Assembly (NCBI GenBank): GCA_019359445.1
Contig: JAHHHJ010000002.1
Location: 124,001 to 188,000, forward strand
Origin: Kastovskya adunca ATA6-11-RM4
Lineage (GTDB): Bacteria; Cyanobacteriota; Cyanobacteriia; Cyanobacteriales; Coleofasciculaceae
Direction of reading: 5' to 3'
DNA length: 64,000 bases
Part shown: positions 17,186-25,412 of the stretch, piece after piece
Numbering within the stretch: the first letter of the stretch is position 1
Layout of the letters: every line of letters starts with the position of its first letter
Program-made: the position numbers and the translations under genes
Notes under the pieces: generated by a model
Database searches by the model: none
Seen by the model: the letters and a program-made list of their open reading frames with translations, nothing else
Told to the model about the DNA's origin: nothing

Positions 17186-17902
17186 ATGGGACATAAGAAA
17201 TCTCTCAACAAAAAGCGCCTGACTCGGAAACAAGTTCAAGAGTTAATTGAGGCTGAAGGAAAACTGCATGAGGAGTTTACAAAATTCTTTGAGGAAACTT
17301 ACTCAACTGGGTATAAAAACCAACCTTTAGTTTATGAATTACCTAATGATAGATTCCTATACGTTTTCGATCCAAAAGAGATTGGAAGTCCTGGTAAAGG
17401 TGACATTTATCCAAAAGACTACTTTCTACGGCGCGTCCAATGGACACAAAGGGTAAGAGATGATTCTGCAAATAATCGTGGTAGTTCTATCCGCCATTGG
17501 AGATACTACTCAAAAAATAAAGCAGAACTGATTAGCAAAATTGAGCAGCTAATTGACGAACTTGCAGAAAAATTAGCAATTCCCCGCCCTCAACTTGATT
17601 TTTCCTACGCGAGCCTAGATATTGTCTCCAGCAAAGCTGAAGATTACGAACTCGATGAAGTGCAGGCTGAACTCTATGATAATTTGGTGGCTTATGTCGG
17701 CGAGGTTTTAAAACGTAGAGTAAACGGGCAATGGGCTATTGAAACTTTACATGGGGATGAAAAATACCCATATATTAGTGCAGATACTAAAGGAGTTCTG
17801 ATGCCGATCAATGTGGTTTGGACAGAACTAAATGGTCTTGAACCGATGAATTTGCGAAAAGAAACTGCCAACGAGGTGCGGCGTTTTTCCTTGCGGAGAT
17901 AA
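17186..17902 (+). CDS. Uncharacterised protein between BrxD-like ATPase and helicase
   Basis: A 238 aa soluble protein that I do not recognise. The N-terminus is very basic (KKSLNKKRLTRKQ), followed by a helix rich in acidic residues (EAEGKLHEEFTKFFEETY), an aromatic beta-looking part with YELPNDRFLYVFDP and RRVQWTQRV, and a C-terminal half containing LVAYVGEVLKRRVNGQWAIE. That last pattern is reminiscent of small immunity-like or DUF3806-like domains, but I cannot assign it. There is no signal peptide or membrane segment. ATG 17186 is chosen over the in-frame TTG at 17180. It lies 74 bases after the ATPase and 72 before the helicase, so it is probably cotranscribed with both. Confidence 0.7.
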   Translation: MGHKKSLNKKRLTRKQVQELIEAEGKLHEEFTKFFEETYSTGYKNQPLVYELPNDRFLYVFDPKEIGSPGKGDIYPKDYFLRRVQWTQRVRDDSANNRGSSIRHWRYYSKNKAELISKIEQLIDELAEKLAIPRPQLDFSYASLDIVSSKAEDYELDEVQAELYDNLVAYVGEVLKRRVNGQWAIETLHGDEKYPYISADTKGVLMPINVVWTELNGLEPMNLRKETANEVRRFSLRR

Positions 17903-17974
17903 TTTTGATTTAAGGCGCGATCGCGTTTACTTCTTCCCAGACGCTACAATGCTTGGGGACTATGAAATTTCCCC

Positions 17975-20356
17975 ATGAGCGAACAGTCTTTTAAGAAACT
18001 TGCCCCCTTCCTCCAGGACTACATCTACAAACACCGCTGGAGCGAACTGCGGCAAGTACAACAACAAGCCTGTCAGGTAATCTTTGAGACAGATGCTCAC
18101 TTATTGCTGGCGGCGGGTACGGCGGCGGGAAAAACAGAAGCAGCGTTTCTCCCCGTTCTCACCCTCCTGCATCAGCAGCCTTCTAAAAGTATTGGCGTCT
18201 TATATATTGGCCCCCTCAAAGCATTAATTAATGACCAATTCGACCGCTTGGATGGCTTATTAAAAGCGGCGGATATTCCCGTTTGTCCCTGGCATGGCGA
18301 TATTCCCCAAAGTTACAAAGCAAGGCTGCTAAAAGAACCAAAGGGGGTGTTGCAAATTACGCCGGAATCCTTAGAAAGCTTGTTAATTAATAAGCACAGC
18401 GAACTAGAACGGCTGTTTGGGGATTTGCGATTCGTCATTATTGATGAAATCCATGCCTTTATGGGTTCAGAACGAGGTGGGCAGATTCTTTGTCAGTTAG
18501 CACGACTATCGCCAGTAATGCAGACTTCCCCACGTCGCATTGGCTTATCGGCAACCTTGGGAGATTACTCCCAGGCGGAGGAGTGGCTGCGTTCTGGTAC
18601 AGATAGAGCGGTAGTGACGCCAGAAATTGCCGGGGGCGATCGCCAAGTTCGTCTGGCGCTAGAGCATTTTGAGATTCCCCGTGAAGTGGAACCTCCCCCC
18701 CAACCCCCGGATAACAAAAAGCGCAAGCAACATCTGGCTTCCCCCTTTTTAAGGGGGACAGGAGGGGGATCTGTAAGGGGGGAGAATTTAGGCAAAGTCC
18801 CCCGCAATATTCAAAGCGCAGCAACATCTAGCTTCCCCCTTTTTAAGGGGGACGGGAGGGGGATCTCCGAGGGAGATTTAGGGGGTTCTCAAGATTTGAA
18901 AACACGCCCTAGAAGTCCCTATTACCAATACATTTTCGATTGCAGCAAAGCGAGAAAGTGCCTGATTTTTGCCAACAGTCGCAGCCAGACAGAATCAGTG
19001 ATTGCCAACCTACGGCAAATTGCGGCGGCGGAGGGGATGCCGGATATTTACCACGTCCATCACGGTAGCATTGCGCCTCGCTTGCGGGAGGCGGCGGAGG
19101 CGGCGATGCGAAATTCAACCACTCCTGCGGTGACAGCCGCAACGCTGACGCTGGAATTGGGAATTGATATTGGGCAGTTAGAGCGGGTAATTCAGCTCAA
19201 TGCTCCCTTATCAGTGGCGAGTTTTTTGCAGCGACTGGGGAGAACGGGAAGGCGGGGAGAGCCTGCGGATATGCGCTTTGTCTGTACAGAAGAGGAGGGA
19301 AACGCCGAGAAGCCTTTACCAGAGCAACTTCCTTGGCAACTGCTACAGGCGATCGCGATTATCCAACTCTACATCGAAGAGCGCTGGATTGAACCCATCC
19401 CAGCAGTACAGTACCCCTTCAGCCTGCTGTACCACCAGACGATGAGCATTCTAACCGCTAAGGGCGAACTTTCTCCCGCCGCCTTAGCCGAGCAAGTCCT
19501 CACCCTGCCAAGCTTTGCCGCCATCTTCCCAGATGATTTTCGGCAACTGCTACATCACCTCATCGCCATCGATCATCTACAACCCACCGCTAACGGCAGC
19601 TTAATTATCGGTTTAGCGGGAGAAAAAGTCGTTAATCGCTTTCAGTTTTACGCCGTCTTTCAAGACAACCCCGAATACTCCGTTCGTGATGACACGATGG
19701 AAATTGGCAGCATCGTTATGCCCTTACCTGCCGAAAATCGCTTTGCTCTAGCAGGTAGAACTTGGGAAGTCATCGACATCGATACCAAAGCCAGGATTGT
19801 CTACGTCAAGCAAGTAGAAGGCATTGCCCGTATTTCTTGGCGGGGAGGTAGCGGCACCATTCACGCCAAAGTGCTGCAACGAATGCGTCAAGTGTTGCTT
19901 GAAGATGTGCAGTATCCCTACTTACAACCCACCGCTCAATCTCGCCTGCAAGCCGCCCGTCACTTAGCTCAAAATGCAGAGTTAGAGTATAAAAACATCC
20001 TCCCTCTTAAGCACAATACTTACTGCATTTTTCCTTGGATGGGCACAGTAGCTTATCACACTTTAGAGCGGTATTTGAGCCTCTTTTGTCGAGAAACGTT
20101 GGAGATTAAAAACTTGAGAGGTTTAGCTCCCTACTTTCTCACGATTCGACTCGGAAAAGATAAACTATCACTACTTCATGAAGAACTTGCCTGTTTTGGC
20201 GATCGAGGAATTACCGAGGAAGATTTAGTTACCGCAGAGGATGTTTTGAATCAACAAAAATATGACCGCTTTATTCCTCCAACCTTGCTTAAAAAAGCAT
20301 TTGCTGTTGATTCCTTAAACGTTGAGGAGATGGAAAAAATTATTAACAACTGGTAG
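17975..20356 (+). CDS. DEAD/DEAH-box SF2 helicase, Lhr/BrxHI-like
   Basis: A 793 aa ATP-dependent helicase. Visible motifs: Walker A GTAAGKT ending at residue 54, DEIH at 157-160, SAT within GLSATLG near 192, a second RecA domain beginning near YQYIFDCSKARKCLIFANS, ATLTLELGIDIG, and motif VI Q419-R-L-G-R-T-G-R-R. A long C-terminal region (about 450-793) resembles the Lhr-type winged helix and beta-barrel part. Residues about 240-305 are encoded by a dispersed G/C-rich repeat (18689-18889) inserted in frame between the RecA lobes. It is 201 bases long and has no stop. Neighbours suggest a BREX-like or Ter-type defence or DNA-processing role with the ATPase at 15783. The order ATPase, unknown, helicase is complete, with no frameshift. 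Confidence 0.9.
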   Translation: MSEQSFKKLAPFLQDYIYKHRWSELRQVQQQACQVIFETDAHLLLAAGTAAGKTEAAFLPVLTLLHQQPSKSIGVLYIGPLKALINDQFDRLDGLLKAADIPVCPWHGDIPQSYKARLLKEPKGVLQITPESLESLLINKHSELERLFGDLRFVIIDEIHAFMGSERGGQILCQLARLSPVMQTSPRRIGLSATLGDYSQAEEWLRSGTDRAVVTPEIAGGDRQVRLALEHFEIPREVEPPPQPPDNKKRKQHLASPFLRGTGGGSVRGENLGKVPRNIQSAATSSFPLFKGDGRGISEGDLGGSQDLKTRPRSPYYQYIFDCSKARKCLIFANSRSQTESVIANLRQIAAAEGMPDIYHVHHGSIAPRLREAAEAAMRNSTTPAVTAATLTLELGIDIGQLERVIQLNAPLSVASFLQRLGRTGRRGEPADMRFVCTEEEGNAEKPLPEQLPWQLLQAIAIIQLYIEERWIEPIPAVQYPFSLLYHQTMSILTAKGELSPAALAEQVLTLPSFAAIFPDDFRQLLHHLIAIDHLQPTANGSLIIGLAGEKVVNRFQFYAVFQDNPEYSVRDDTMEIGSIVMPLPAENRFALAGRTWEVIDIDTKARIVYVKQVEGIARISWRGGSGTIHAKVLQRMRQVLLEDVQYPYLQPTAQSRLQAARHLAQNAELEYKNILPLKHNTYCIFPWMGTVAYHTLERYLSLFCRETLEIKNLRGLAPYFLTIRLGKDKLSLLHEELACFGDRGITEEDLVTAEDVLNQQKYDRFIPPTLLKKAFAVDSLNVEEMEKIINNW
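18689..18889 (+). repeat. Dispersed G/C-rich palindromic repeat inserted in frame in the helicase gene
   Basis: The stretch begins GAACCTCCC, ends GGGGGTTC, and holds two similar units, each with AGCAACATCT, GGCTTCCCCC or AGCTTCCCCC, TTTTTAAGGGGGAC and GGAGGGGGATCT. The same sequence, nearly identical, occurs between genes at 40586-40727. The length of 201 bases keeps the helicase frame and adds about 67 Pro/Gly/Arg-rich residues. It is a repeat captured as coding sequence. Confidence 0.85.
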
Positions 20357-20404
20357 CACAGAAAATAACCTCGACGTATAGCCATCCTAAGTTATCGGTA
20401 AAAA

Positions 20405-20455
20405 ACTCATACTCTCTTCTCTCTTCCTCCGCGTTCTCTGTGCCTCTGTGGTTCG
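20405..20455 (-). repeat. Dispersed purine-rich repeat, copy 2 (inverted)
   Basis: Read on the minus strand it gives GAACCACAGAGGCACAGAG, AACGCGGAGGAAGAGAG. It matches 48736-48780 closely and 8235-8280 more loosely. It lies just before the DUF4385 gene and its reading creates the spurious 5' extension of that frame. Confidence 0.5.
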
Positions 20456-20508
20456 TTAATAATTTAACAAATCAAATAGAATTGTTACATTTATATACAA
20501 TTATCAGT

Positions 20509-20964
20509 ATGAAATTTGACTACTCCCTCGATTTTGACAAAATAGACTTTAGAAAAAATCCAGAACTCTACCGCATTGGCAAAGGCGAGCAAGGCGTTCT
20601 CATGGTAGAGCCTTATAAAAGTGAAATCCTTCCTCACTGGAAATTTAAAACGCCAGAAATTGCTCGTCAATCATCAGACAAAATCTACGAAATGTTTCTT
20701 GACTACAAAGCTAAAGAAGACTTTGTAGGAATGGATATGGCTCGCAAATTCCTGCAAATGGGCTATACGCGATCGCGTCGCTACGCCAATCACAAATCGG
20801 GAAGAAAGTACGCCAAAGATAGCAAAGAAGTATTACCGATTGAGGAAGATAAACTTAAGGCAGAATCAGCTAACATATTTTATGAAAAATGGCGGTTAGC
20901 TAGAGAGGATAAGCAATATCTGGAACTTAAGAAAAAACATCGCGATCGCTACGAGCAGCAATAA
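20509..20964 (+). CDS. DUF4385 family protein
   Basis: A 151 aa cytoplasmic protein with the DUF4385 pattern: opening MKFDYSLDFDKIDFRKNPEL, then YRIGKGEQGVLMVEPYKSEI, FVGMDMARKFLQMGYTRSRR and YANHKSGRKY. The family is found in bacteria and phages and has no proven function. The frame is open further upstream, but that part is a dispersed repeat; ATG 20509 starts exactly at the family N-terminus. The lysine/arginine-rich C-terminus may bind nucleic acid, which is only a guess. It is a stand-alone gene in a region of small unrelated genes. Confidence 0.88.
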   Translation: MKFDYSLDFDKIDFRKNPELYRIGKGEQGVLMVEPYKSEILPHWKFKTPEIARQSSDKIYEMFLDYKAKEDFVGMDMARKFLQMGYTRSRRYANHKSGRKYAKDSKEVLPIEEDKLKAESANIFYEKWRLAREDKQYLELKKKHRDRYEQQ

Positions 20965-21040
20965 TGAGATTACTCTTTAAATAGTGAGTGAAAACACCTT
21001 GTTATTATCTCTAAGAAACTGACATAAAAGTTAAATTGCC

Positions 21041-21670
21041 ATGTATAGACAAACTGATTTTCAAGAAGACAAAGTTGACAAGCTGTTTGATTTTATGAAA
21101 GCAAACAGTTTTGCCACTCTGGTATCAATTGTAGACGGTGTGCCTTGTGCTTCGCATATTCCTCTTGTTGCCGTACTGCAAGGAAATGACATTAAATTAA
21201 TCGGTCATCTTGCGAAGCAAAATTCTCAATGGCAAGCCTTTGAAGCCTATGAGTCACTGGCTATCTTCACCGGAGCGCACGCTTACATTTCCCCTACTTT
21301 ATACGAAAAACACGAGAGCGTACCGACGTGGAATTATATTGCGGTTCATGCGTATGGTGTTCCCAAAATCATCACGCTCAATGACTCACCCGAATCAATG
21401 GACAAGATGATTGACGAAATGATAGACACTTACGAAGCTGACTACAAATCACATTGGCACAGTTTATCTAATAAATTCCGCGACGGGATGATGAATGGCA
21501 TTGTAGGATTTGAGATGACTGTTACTCGTTTAGAAGGTAAGTACAAACTCAGTCAAAACCGAAGCCAAGTTGATCGGCAAAATGTGTCAAACACACTGCT
21601 ACAAAGTTCAGATCCGGCTGCTCGTGCTGTTGGTGCGGAGATGAAACAGAACCTAGAGGTGAATGAGTAG
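21041..21670 (+). CDS. FMN-binding PaiB-like protein
   Basis: A 209 aa protein of the PaiB family, a split-barrel FMN-binding fold. Supporting features are MYRQTDFQEDKVDKLFDFM, ATLVSIVDGVPCASHIPLV, KLIGHLAKQNSQWQAF, the conserved FTGAHAYISPTLY, and PTWNYIAVHAYGVPK. In Bacillus PaiB is linked to repression of protease and sporulation genes, hence the name transcriptional regulator, but a direct DNA-binding role is not visible here and a flavin-linked redox role is equally possible. The length is normal. ATG 21041 begins the family-matching part. No operon partner is evident. Confidence 0.9.
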   Translation: MYRQTDFQEDKVDKLFDFMKANSFATLVSIVDGVPCASHIPLVAVLQGNDIKLIGHLAKQNSQWQAFEAYESLAIFTGAHAYISPTLYEKHESVPTWNYIAVHAYGVPKIITLNDSPESMDKMIDEMIDTYEADYKSHWHSLSNKFRDGMMNGIVGFEMTVTRLEGKYKLSQNRSQVDRQNVSNTLLQSSDPAARAVGAEMKQNLEVNE

Positions 21671-21731
21671 CAATTGTCAAGGTTCTGCTAAACGGCGAGT
21701 TTGTAGGTAGAGCGATCGCGTGAGAGTAAAA

Positions 21732-22568
21732 TTAATTATTGACAGCTGCGTAATCTTCTAAAGCAGCTTTTGCACCAGCTTCTATAATTAAGCTCAAATC
21801 GCATCCGTACTCGCCAGCACAGCTATAGGAACCAAGCTCTAGTACGTAAAGCTCTCCTTCTGACTCGCAGATGTCTACTGTGTAAAGAGCTTCTGGATAC
21901 CAGCTCATAGCCTTTAACACATCACTAAGATAACTTACTAGATAACCGCCTTTAATCTCTTCATCAATCCTTTCTTCTCCAACCAGATAGAGCGAACCCG
22001 TGATAACTTGATCTTTATAAACAAAGAACCTCCATTCTTTAGCGATCGCTCGCTTACCACTGACTAGAACTAAAGTTGTCTCATCTCTTTTCAGTTCGCT
22101 TTCTAGAGACTGCATTGTATTTAAGACATTAAGGTTAAAAACTCCGGCATGGAATGGCTTTATGTTGCTATCAGGCTTTACAAATAGATCCCCCTCCGAC
22201 TTAAAATACTCAAGAATCTCTTCCCTCCTTCTAATTAGCTCACCTAAAGAAAGAATAAAATACTTATTATTAAGCAAATACTGACCAAAATAGGTGTAGT
22301 AGGTAGAGCAACGAAGATTCTTTTCATCCATATAGGCTCCAGGAATCCAAGAAGTTCTCAAAATGTCCCGACCTAAATTGAAAGTTCCTCTAAATAAAAC
22401 ACAATCATGATCGGGAAAATATTTATTTGCTTCTCTAGGATGAAATTTAAGATAACTTGTCTCCTTATAGGTGTATCCTTGGCTTTTCAACTCTTCTATA
22501 AATTGCTCATGGGAGTCAGAGACATCTTTTTCAAGTAACCAATTAACTTTGTTCATGAATCGTCTCAT
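21732..22568 (-). CDS. ATP-grasp domain protein (R2K/DUF4343-like)
   Basis: A 278 aa protein. The second half looks like an ATP-grasp fold: DLFVKPDSNIKPFHAGVF, ALYTVDICESEGELYVLELGS, and EWRFFVYKDQVITGSLYLV, with the EL(G/N) metal-binding element. The first half has CVLFRGTFNLGRDILR and a segment with CSTYYTYFGQYLLNNKYF. This order fits the R2K clade of ATP-grasp proteins, some of which occur in phages and bacterial conflict clusters as possible peptide or nucleotide ligases. The reaction cannot be assigned. An ATG at residue 5 (22556) is an alternative start. It is divergent from the thioesterase at 22658. Confidence 0.75.
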   Translation of the reverse strand: MRRFMNKVNWLLEKDVSDSHEQFIEELKSQGYTYKETSYLKFHPREANKYFPDHDCVLFRGTFNLGRDILRTSWIPGAYMDEKNLRCSTYYTYFGQYLLNNKYFILSLGELIRRREEILEYFKSEGDLFVKPDSNIKPFHAGVFNLNVLNTMQSLESELKRDETTLVLVSGKRAIAKEWRFFVYKDQVITGSLYLVGEERIDEEIKGGYLVSYLSDVLKAMSWYPEALYTVDICESEGELYVLELGSYSCAGEYGCDLSLIIEAGAKAALEDYAAVNN

Positions 22569-22657
22569 TTTTGACAGATTTAAGGATTGGCTGCGTCTGA
22601 AAAATTCGTTATTAACGAGTTCAGTTGTTAGTCTGCGAGAGAGGAGAGAAGCCGATC

Positions 22658-23059
22658 ATGCCCTTTAGTCATTTTCGAATTGTTCGTTTTCAAGATACCG
22701 ATGCGGCGGGTGTAGTTTATTTTGCCAATATTCTTTCAATATGCCATGAAGCCTATGAAGCCTCACTTATGGCATCAGGAATAGACCTTAAAGCCTTCTT
22801 TACACAACCGAAAATTGCAATTCCTTTAACTCATGCTAGTGCTGATTTTCGTCGCCCAATCTATTGTGGAGATGAGTTAGTTATTCACGTCATGCCTCAG
22901 CAATTGAGTGAGGAGGAATTTGAGATTAATTATCAAGTGATGACAACAACACAACAGCTAGCAGCGAAGGCAATTACTCGGCATGTTTGTATTCATCCAG
23001 AGATGAGAAAAAGAGCGCCACTACCGAAGGAAATCAGGGATTGGCTAATCGCTAATTAG
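22658..23059 (+). CDS. Hotdog acyl-CoA thioesterase, probable 1,4-dihydroxy-2-naphthoyl-CoA hydrolase
   Basis: A 133 aa hotdog-fold enzyme of the 4-hydroxybenzoyl-CoA thioesterase group. The active-site segment is RFQDTDAAGVVYFANIL with the catalytic aspartate, followed by a CHEAYEASL helix, RPIYCGDELVIHV and a C-terminal strand. In cyanobacteria proteins of this kind hydrolyse 1,4-dihydroxy-2-naphthoyl-CoA in phylloquinone synthesis for photosystem I. The assignment rests on overall pattern and host. ATG 22658 has GAGGAG upstream and starts at the family N-terminus; the TTG at 22625 is rejected. The gene is followed by a block of short tandem repeats. Confidence 0.85.
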   Translation: MPFSHFRIVRFQDTDAAGVVYFANILSICHEAYEASLMASGIDLKAFFTQPKIAIPLTHASADFRRPIYCGDELVIHVMPQQLSEEEFEINYQVMTTTQQLAAKAITRHVCIHPEMRKRAPLPKEIRDWLIAN

Positions 23060-23091
23060 CTAATCACCAGTTTCCTCTCTGGAAGGGATGG

Positions 23092-23240
23092 GGAGATGGG
23101 GAGCGGAGGAGAAGGGGAGCAGGGGAGCGGGGGAGCAGGGGAGCAGGGGAGCAGGGGAGCAGGGGAGCGGGGGAGAACCCCTTACCCTTCATACTTCATA
23201 CTTCACACTTCACACTTCATACTTCATACTTCACCAAGCG
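23092..23240 (+). repeat. Short tandem repeats: GGGGAGC heptamers then CTTCATA heptamers
   Basis: The block 23092-23175 is built from GGGGAGC with A or G joining units, about ten times. The block 23180-23240 is built from CTTCATA and CTTCACA. These are the degenerate heptameric STRR arrays of filamentous cyanobacteria. The G4-N3 rhythm could fold as a G-quadruplex. It lies between two converging genes. Confidence 0.85.
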
Positions 23241-23278
23241 CCTCGGCAACGGCTTCGCGAACATACTTTCTTCCCCAC

Positions 23279-25408
23279 TCAGGACTCAGGACTCACCGAC
23301 TCAGGACTACCGACCTTCGCTGTCAGTTGAGTAATTACTTCGATTAAGTTGTTTGGCTCGAAGGGTTTAGACATGTGCCGTTGGAAGCCTGCTTCGAGGA
23401 CGCGGCGGCGTTCTTCGGCTCGGGCGTAGGCGGTAAGGGCGATCGCGGGTAGGTTTCCTCCCTGTTGGGCTTCGGTGGCTCTAATTTTGCGGATTAAGCT
23501 ATAGCCATCTTCTCCGGGCATCCCAATATCGCTGACTAAAAGATCGGGTTGTACCTGTTGCAGTACGGATAGGGCTTCAGGAACGCAGGAAACGGCAGTA
23601 ACCTTTACCTGCTGCTGTTCGAGAATGGTGGTGATAAATTCTCTGCTGTCTGGATCGTCTTCTACTACCAGCACATGTAAGCCTGATAGGGCAGCATGTT
23701 GAGCGTTCAGGGCGGTCGTAGCGGATGCTTCTTGTATCTCCAGCAGGGAACGCTCTGGACTCGGCTGGAATGGCAGCCTTACTGTAAATGTTGTTCCCGG
23801 TTGTGTAGAGTTATTCTCTGCCTCGACAGTCCCGTTGTGCAGTTCTACCAGATGACGGACAATTGCCAACCCCAATCCTAAGCCGCCATAGGAGCGAGTG
23901 GTAGAGCTATCTGCCTGACGGAAACGATCGAATACATGGGGGAGAAAGTCTGGACTAATACCAATCCCTGTGTCTATGACTTGAAGTTTGATCGTGTCAC
24001 CTATTAGCTCTATTCGTACCTCGATCTTTCCCTCTTCGGGTGTGAACTTGACGGCATTTGTGAGCAAGTTACAGAAGACTTGCTGCAAGCGTTCCGCATC
24101 CCCCGAAATCAGTAGGGCCGTATTCTTGAGGAGGTGGGGTGCCACAGAGGTGAGGAGTTGAGAGGCTGAGGCAGCGGGAGAAAACTCGCGTCCCTCCAGG
24201 TCTTGGCTTTCTGTGGCGGCAGGTGTAATTAGCGCCAGTTGAATCTTCTTTGCCTCCACGGTGGGACGAACAGAATCGATCGCTGCCTCCACGATGGGAA
24301 TGAGATTAATCAAACGTTGATTAAGTTGCAGCTTGCCTCGCAGGATGCGGGAGACATCGAGGATATCTTCAATTAGTTGGGCTTGGGACTTGGCGTTTCG
24401 CTCAATCGTTTCCAGTGCCCGTGCCATTGTATTTTCATCAAAAGAGCGGGTGCGAAGCAAGCGCGACCATCCCAAAATGGAGTTGAGGGGAGTGCGAAGT
24501 TCGTGAGAAAGCAGGGCGATGAATTCATCTTTCATCTGGTTAGCGGCTTCTGCTTGTAACCTTGCTTCCTGCTCCCGGATAAATTGCTCCCGCGCGGCTT
24601 CTGCCTGCTTGCGTTCGGTGATGTCTTCTACGGTGCCGACATGACCGAGCAATGTCCCTTGATCGCTGGACATGGGAGACATCTGGACGCGCACCCACCG
24701 CACAATGCCGTCCCGCGTCTGGCAGCGAAATTCGTTGATGTATTCCTGGCGGCGTTCTGTCCAAGCTGCCCAGTCTGACAAAACGCGATCGCGGTCTTCT
24801 GGATGCATCACCCGCAACCATCCCTCGTCTAAATTCTCTTGGGCCTCAATGTCACAAATCGTCTGACACCGGGGGTTGAGGTAGGTAGATTTTCCTTCAG
24901 TATCCGTTAAAAAAATCCCTACGGGAGAGCAGGCACTCAACGAGCGGAAGCGTTCTTCACTTGCTCTAAGTTCTGTATTGACGGCGGCTAGTTGCGCGGC
25001 TTGGCGTTTAATTTCAGCGGTTTTTTGAAATAACTCTACAAATGCCGTGACTTTCGAGAGTAAGATTTCCGGCTGAATCGGTTTGAGCAGGTAATCTACC
25101 GCTCCTAAGGAGTAGCCTTTCGCCATTGACGTATCGCTGCTACTATATCCCGTGAGAAAAATAATTGGGGTAGAGCGCGATCGCTGCCGAGAGCGAATTA
25201 GCATGGCGGTTTCAAAGCCATCCATCCCTGGCATCTGGATATCGAGCAAAATCACGGCAAAATCTTGACGGAGCAAACATTTCAACGCTTCCTCCCCAGA
25301 ATTGGCTCTGACCAAATTCTGACCCAAACTTTCTAAAATTGCCTCCAGTGCTAGCAGATTTTCTACCCGATCATCCACTAGGAGGACATTTACTTTTTCA
25401 GGCTGCAT
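23279..25408 (-). CDS. Hybrid histidine kinase: REC-PAS-HisKA-HATPase-REC
   Basis: A 709 aa cytoplasmic signalling protein. An N-terminal receiver (about 5-125) has DD12-13 and phospho-acceptor Asp56 in LLDIQMPGMDG. A short coiled coil follows, then a PAS/PAC sensor at about 155-275 (SACSPVGIFLTDTEGKSTYL, FRCQTRDGIVRWVRVQMSP). HisKA follows with His302 in [12 protein letters not shown], then the ATP domain (FCNLLTNAVKFTPEEG, DTGIGI, GLGLGLAIVRHLVELH). A C-terminal receiver has Asp627 in LVSDIGMPGEDG. There are no membrane segments. It lies 4 bases downstream of cheB and is in one transcription unit with cheB and cheR. The last residues (SPESVSPES) are written by ACTCAGG-type heptamers, so the C-terminus has run into a tandem-repeat array. 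Confidence 0.93.
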   Translation of the reverse strand: MQPEKVNVLLVDDRVENLLALEAILESLGQNLVRANSGEEALKCLLRQDFAVILLDIQMPGMDGFETAMLIRSRQRSRSTPIIFLTGYSSSDTSMAKGYSLGAVDYLLKPIQPEILLSKVTAFVELFQKTAEIKRQAAQLAAVNTELRASEERFRSLSACSPVGIFLTDTEGKSTYLNPRCQTICDIEAQENLDEGWLRVMHPEDRDRVLSDWAAWTERRQEYINEFRCQTRDGIVRWVRVQMSPMSSDQGTLLGHVGTVEDITERKQAEAAREQFIREQEARLQAEAANQMKDEFIALLSHELRTPLNSILGWSRLLRTRSFDENTMARALETIERNAKSQAQLIEDILDVSRILRGKLQLNQRLINLIPIVEAAIDSVRPTVEAKKIQLALITPAATESQDLEGREFSPAASASQLLTSVAPHLLKNTALLISGDAERLQQVFCNLLTNAVKFTPEEGKIEVRIELIGDTIKLQVIDTGIGISPDFLPHVFDRFRQADSSTTRSYGGLGLGLAIVRHLVELHNGTVEAENNSTQPGTTFTVRLPFQPSPERSLLEIQEASATTALNAQHAALSGLHVLVVEDDPDSREFITTILEQQQVKVTAVSCVPEALSVLQQVQPDLLVSDIGMPGEDGYSLIRKIRATEAQQGGNLPAIALTAYARAEERRRVLEAGFQRHMSKPFEPNNLIEVITQLTAKVGSPESVSPES

Positions 25409-25412
25409 ATCT

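Noticed and set aside
23092-23240. CRISPR-like periodicity
   Set aside because: Units are contiguous 7-base repeats without unique spacers; this is a heptamer array.
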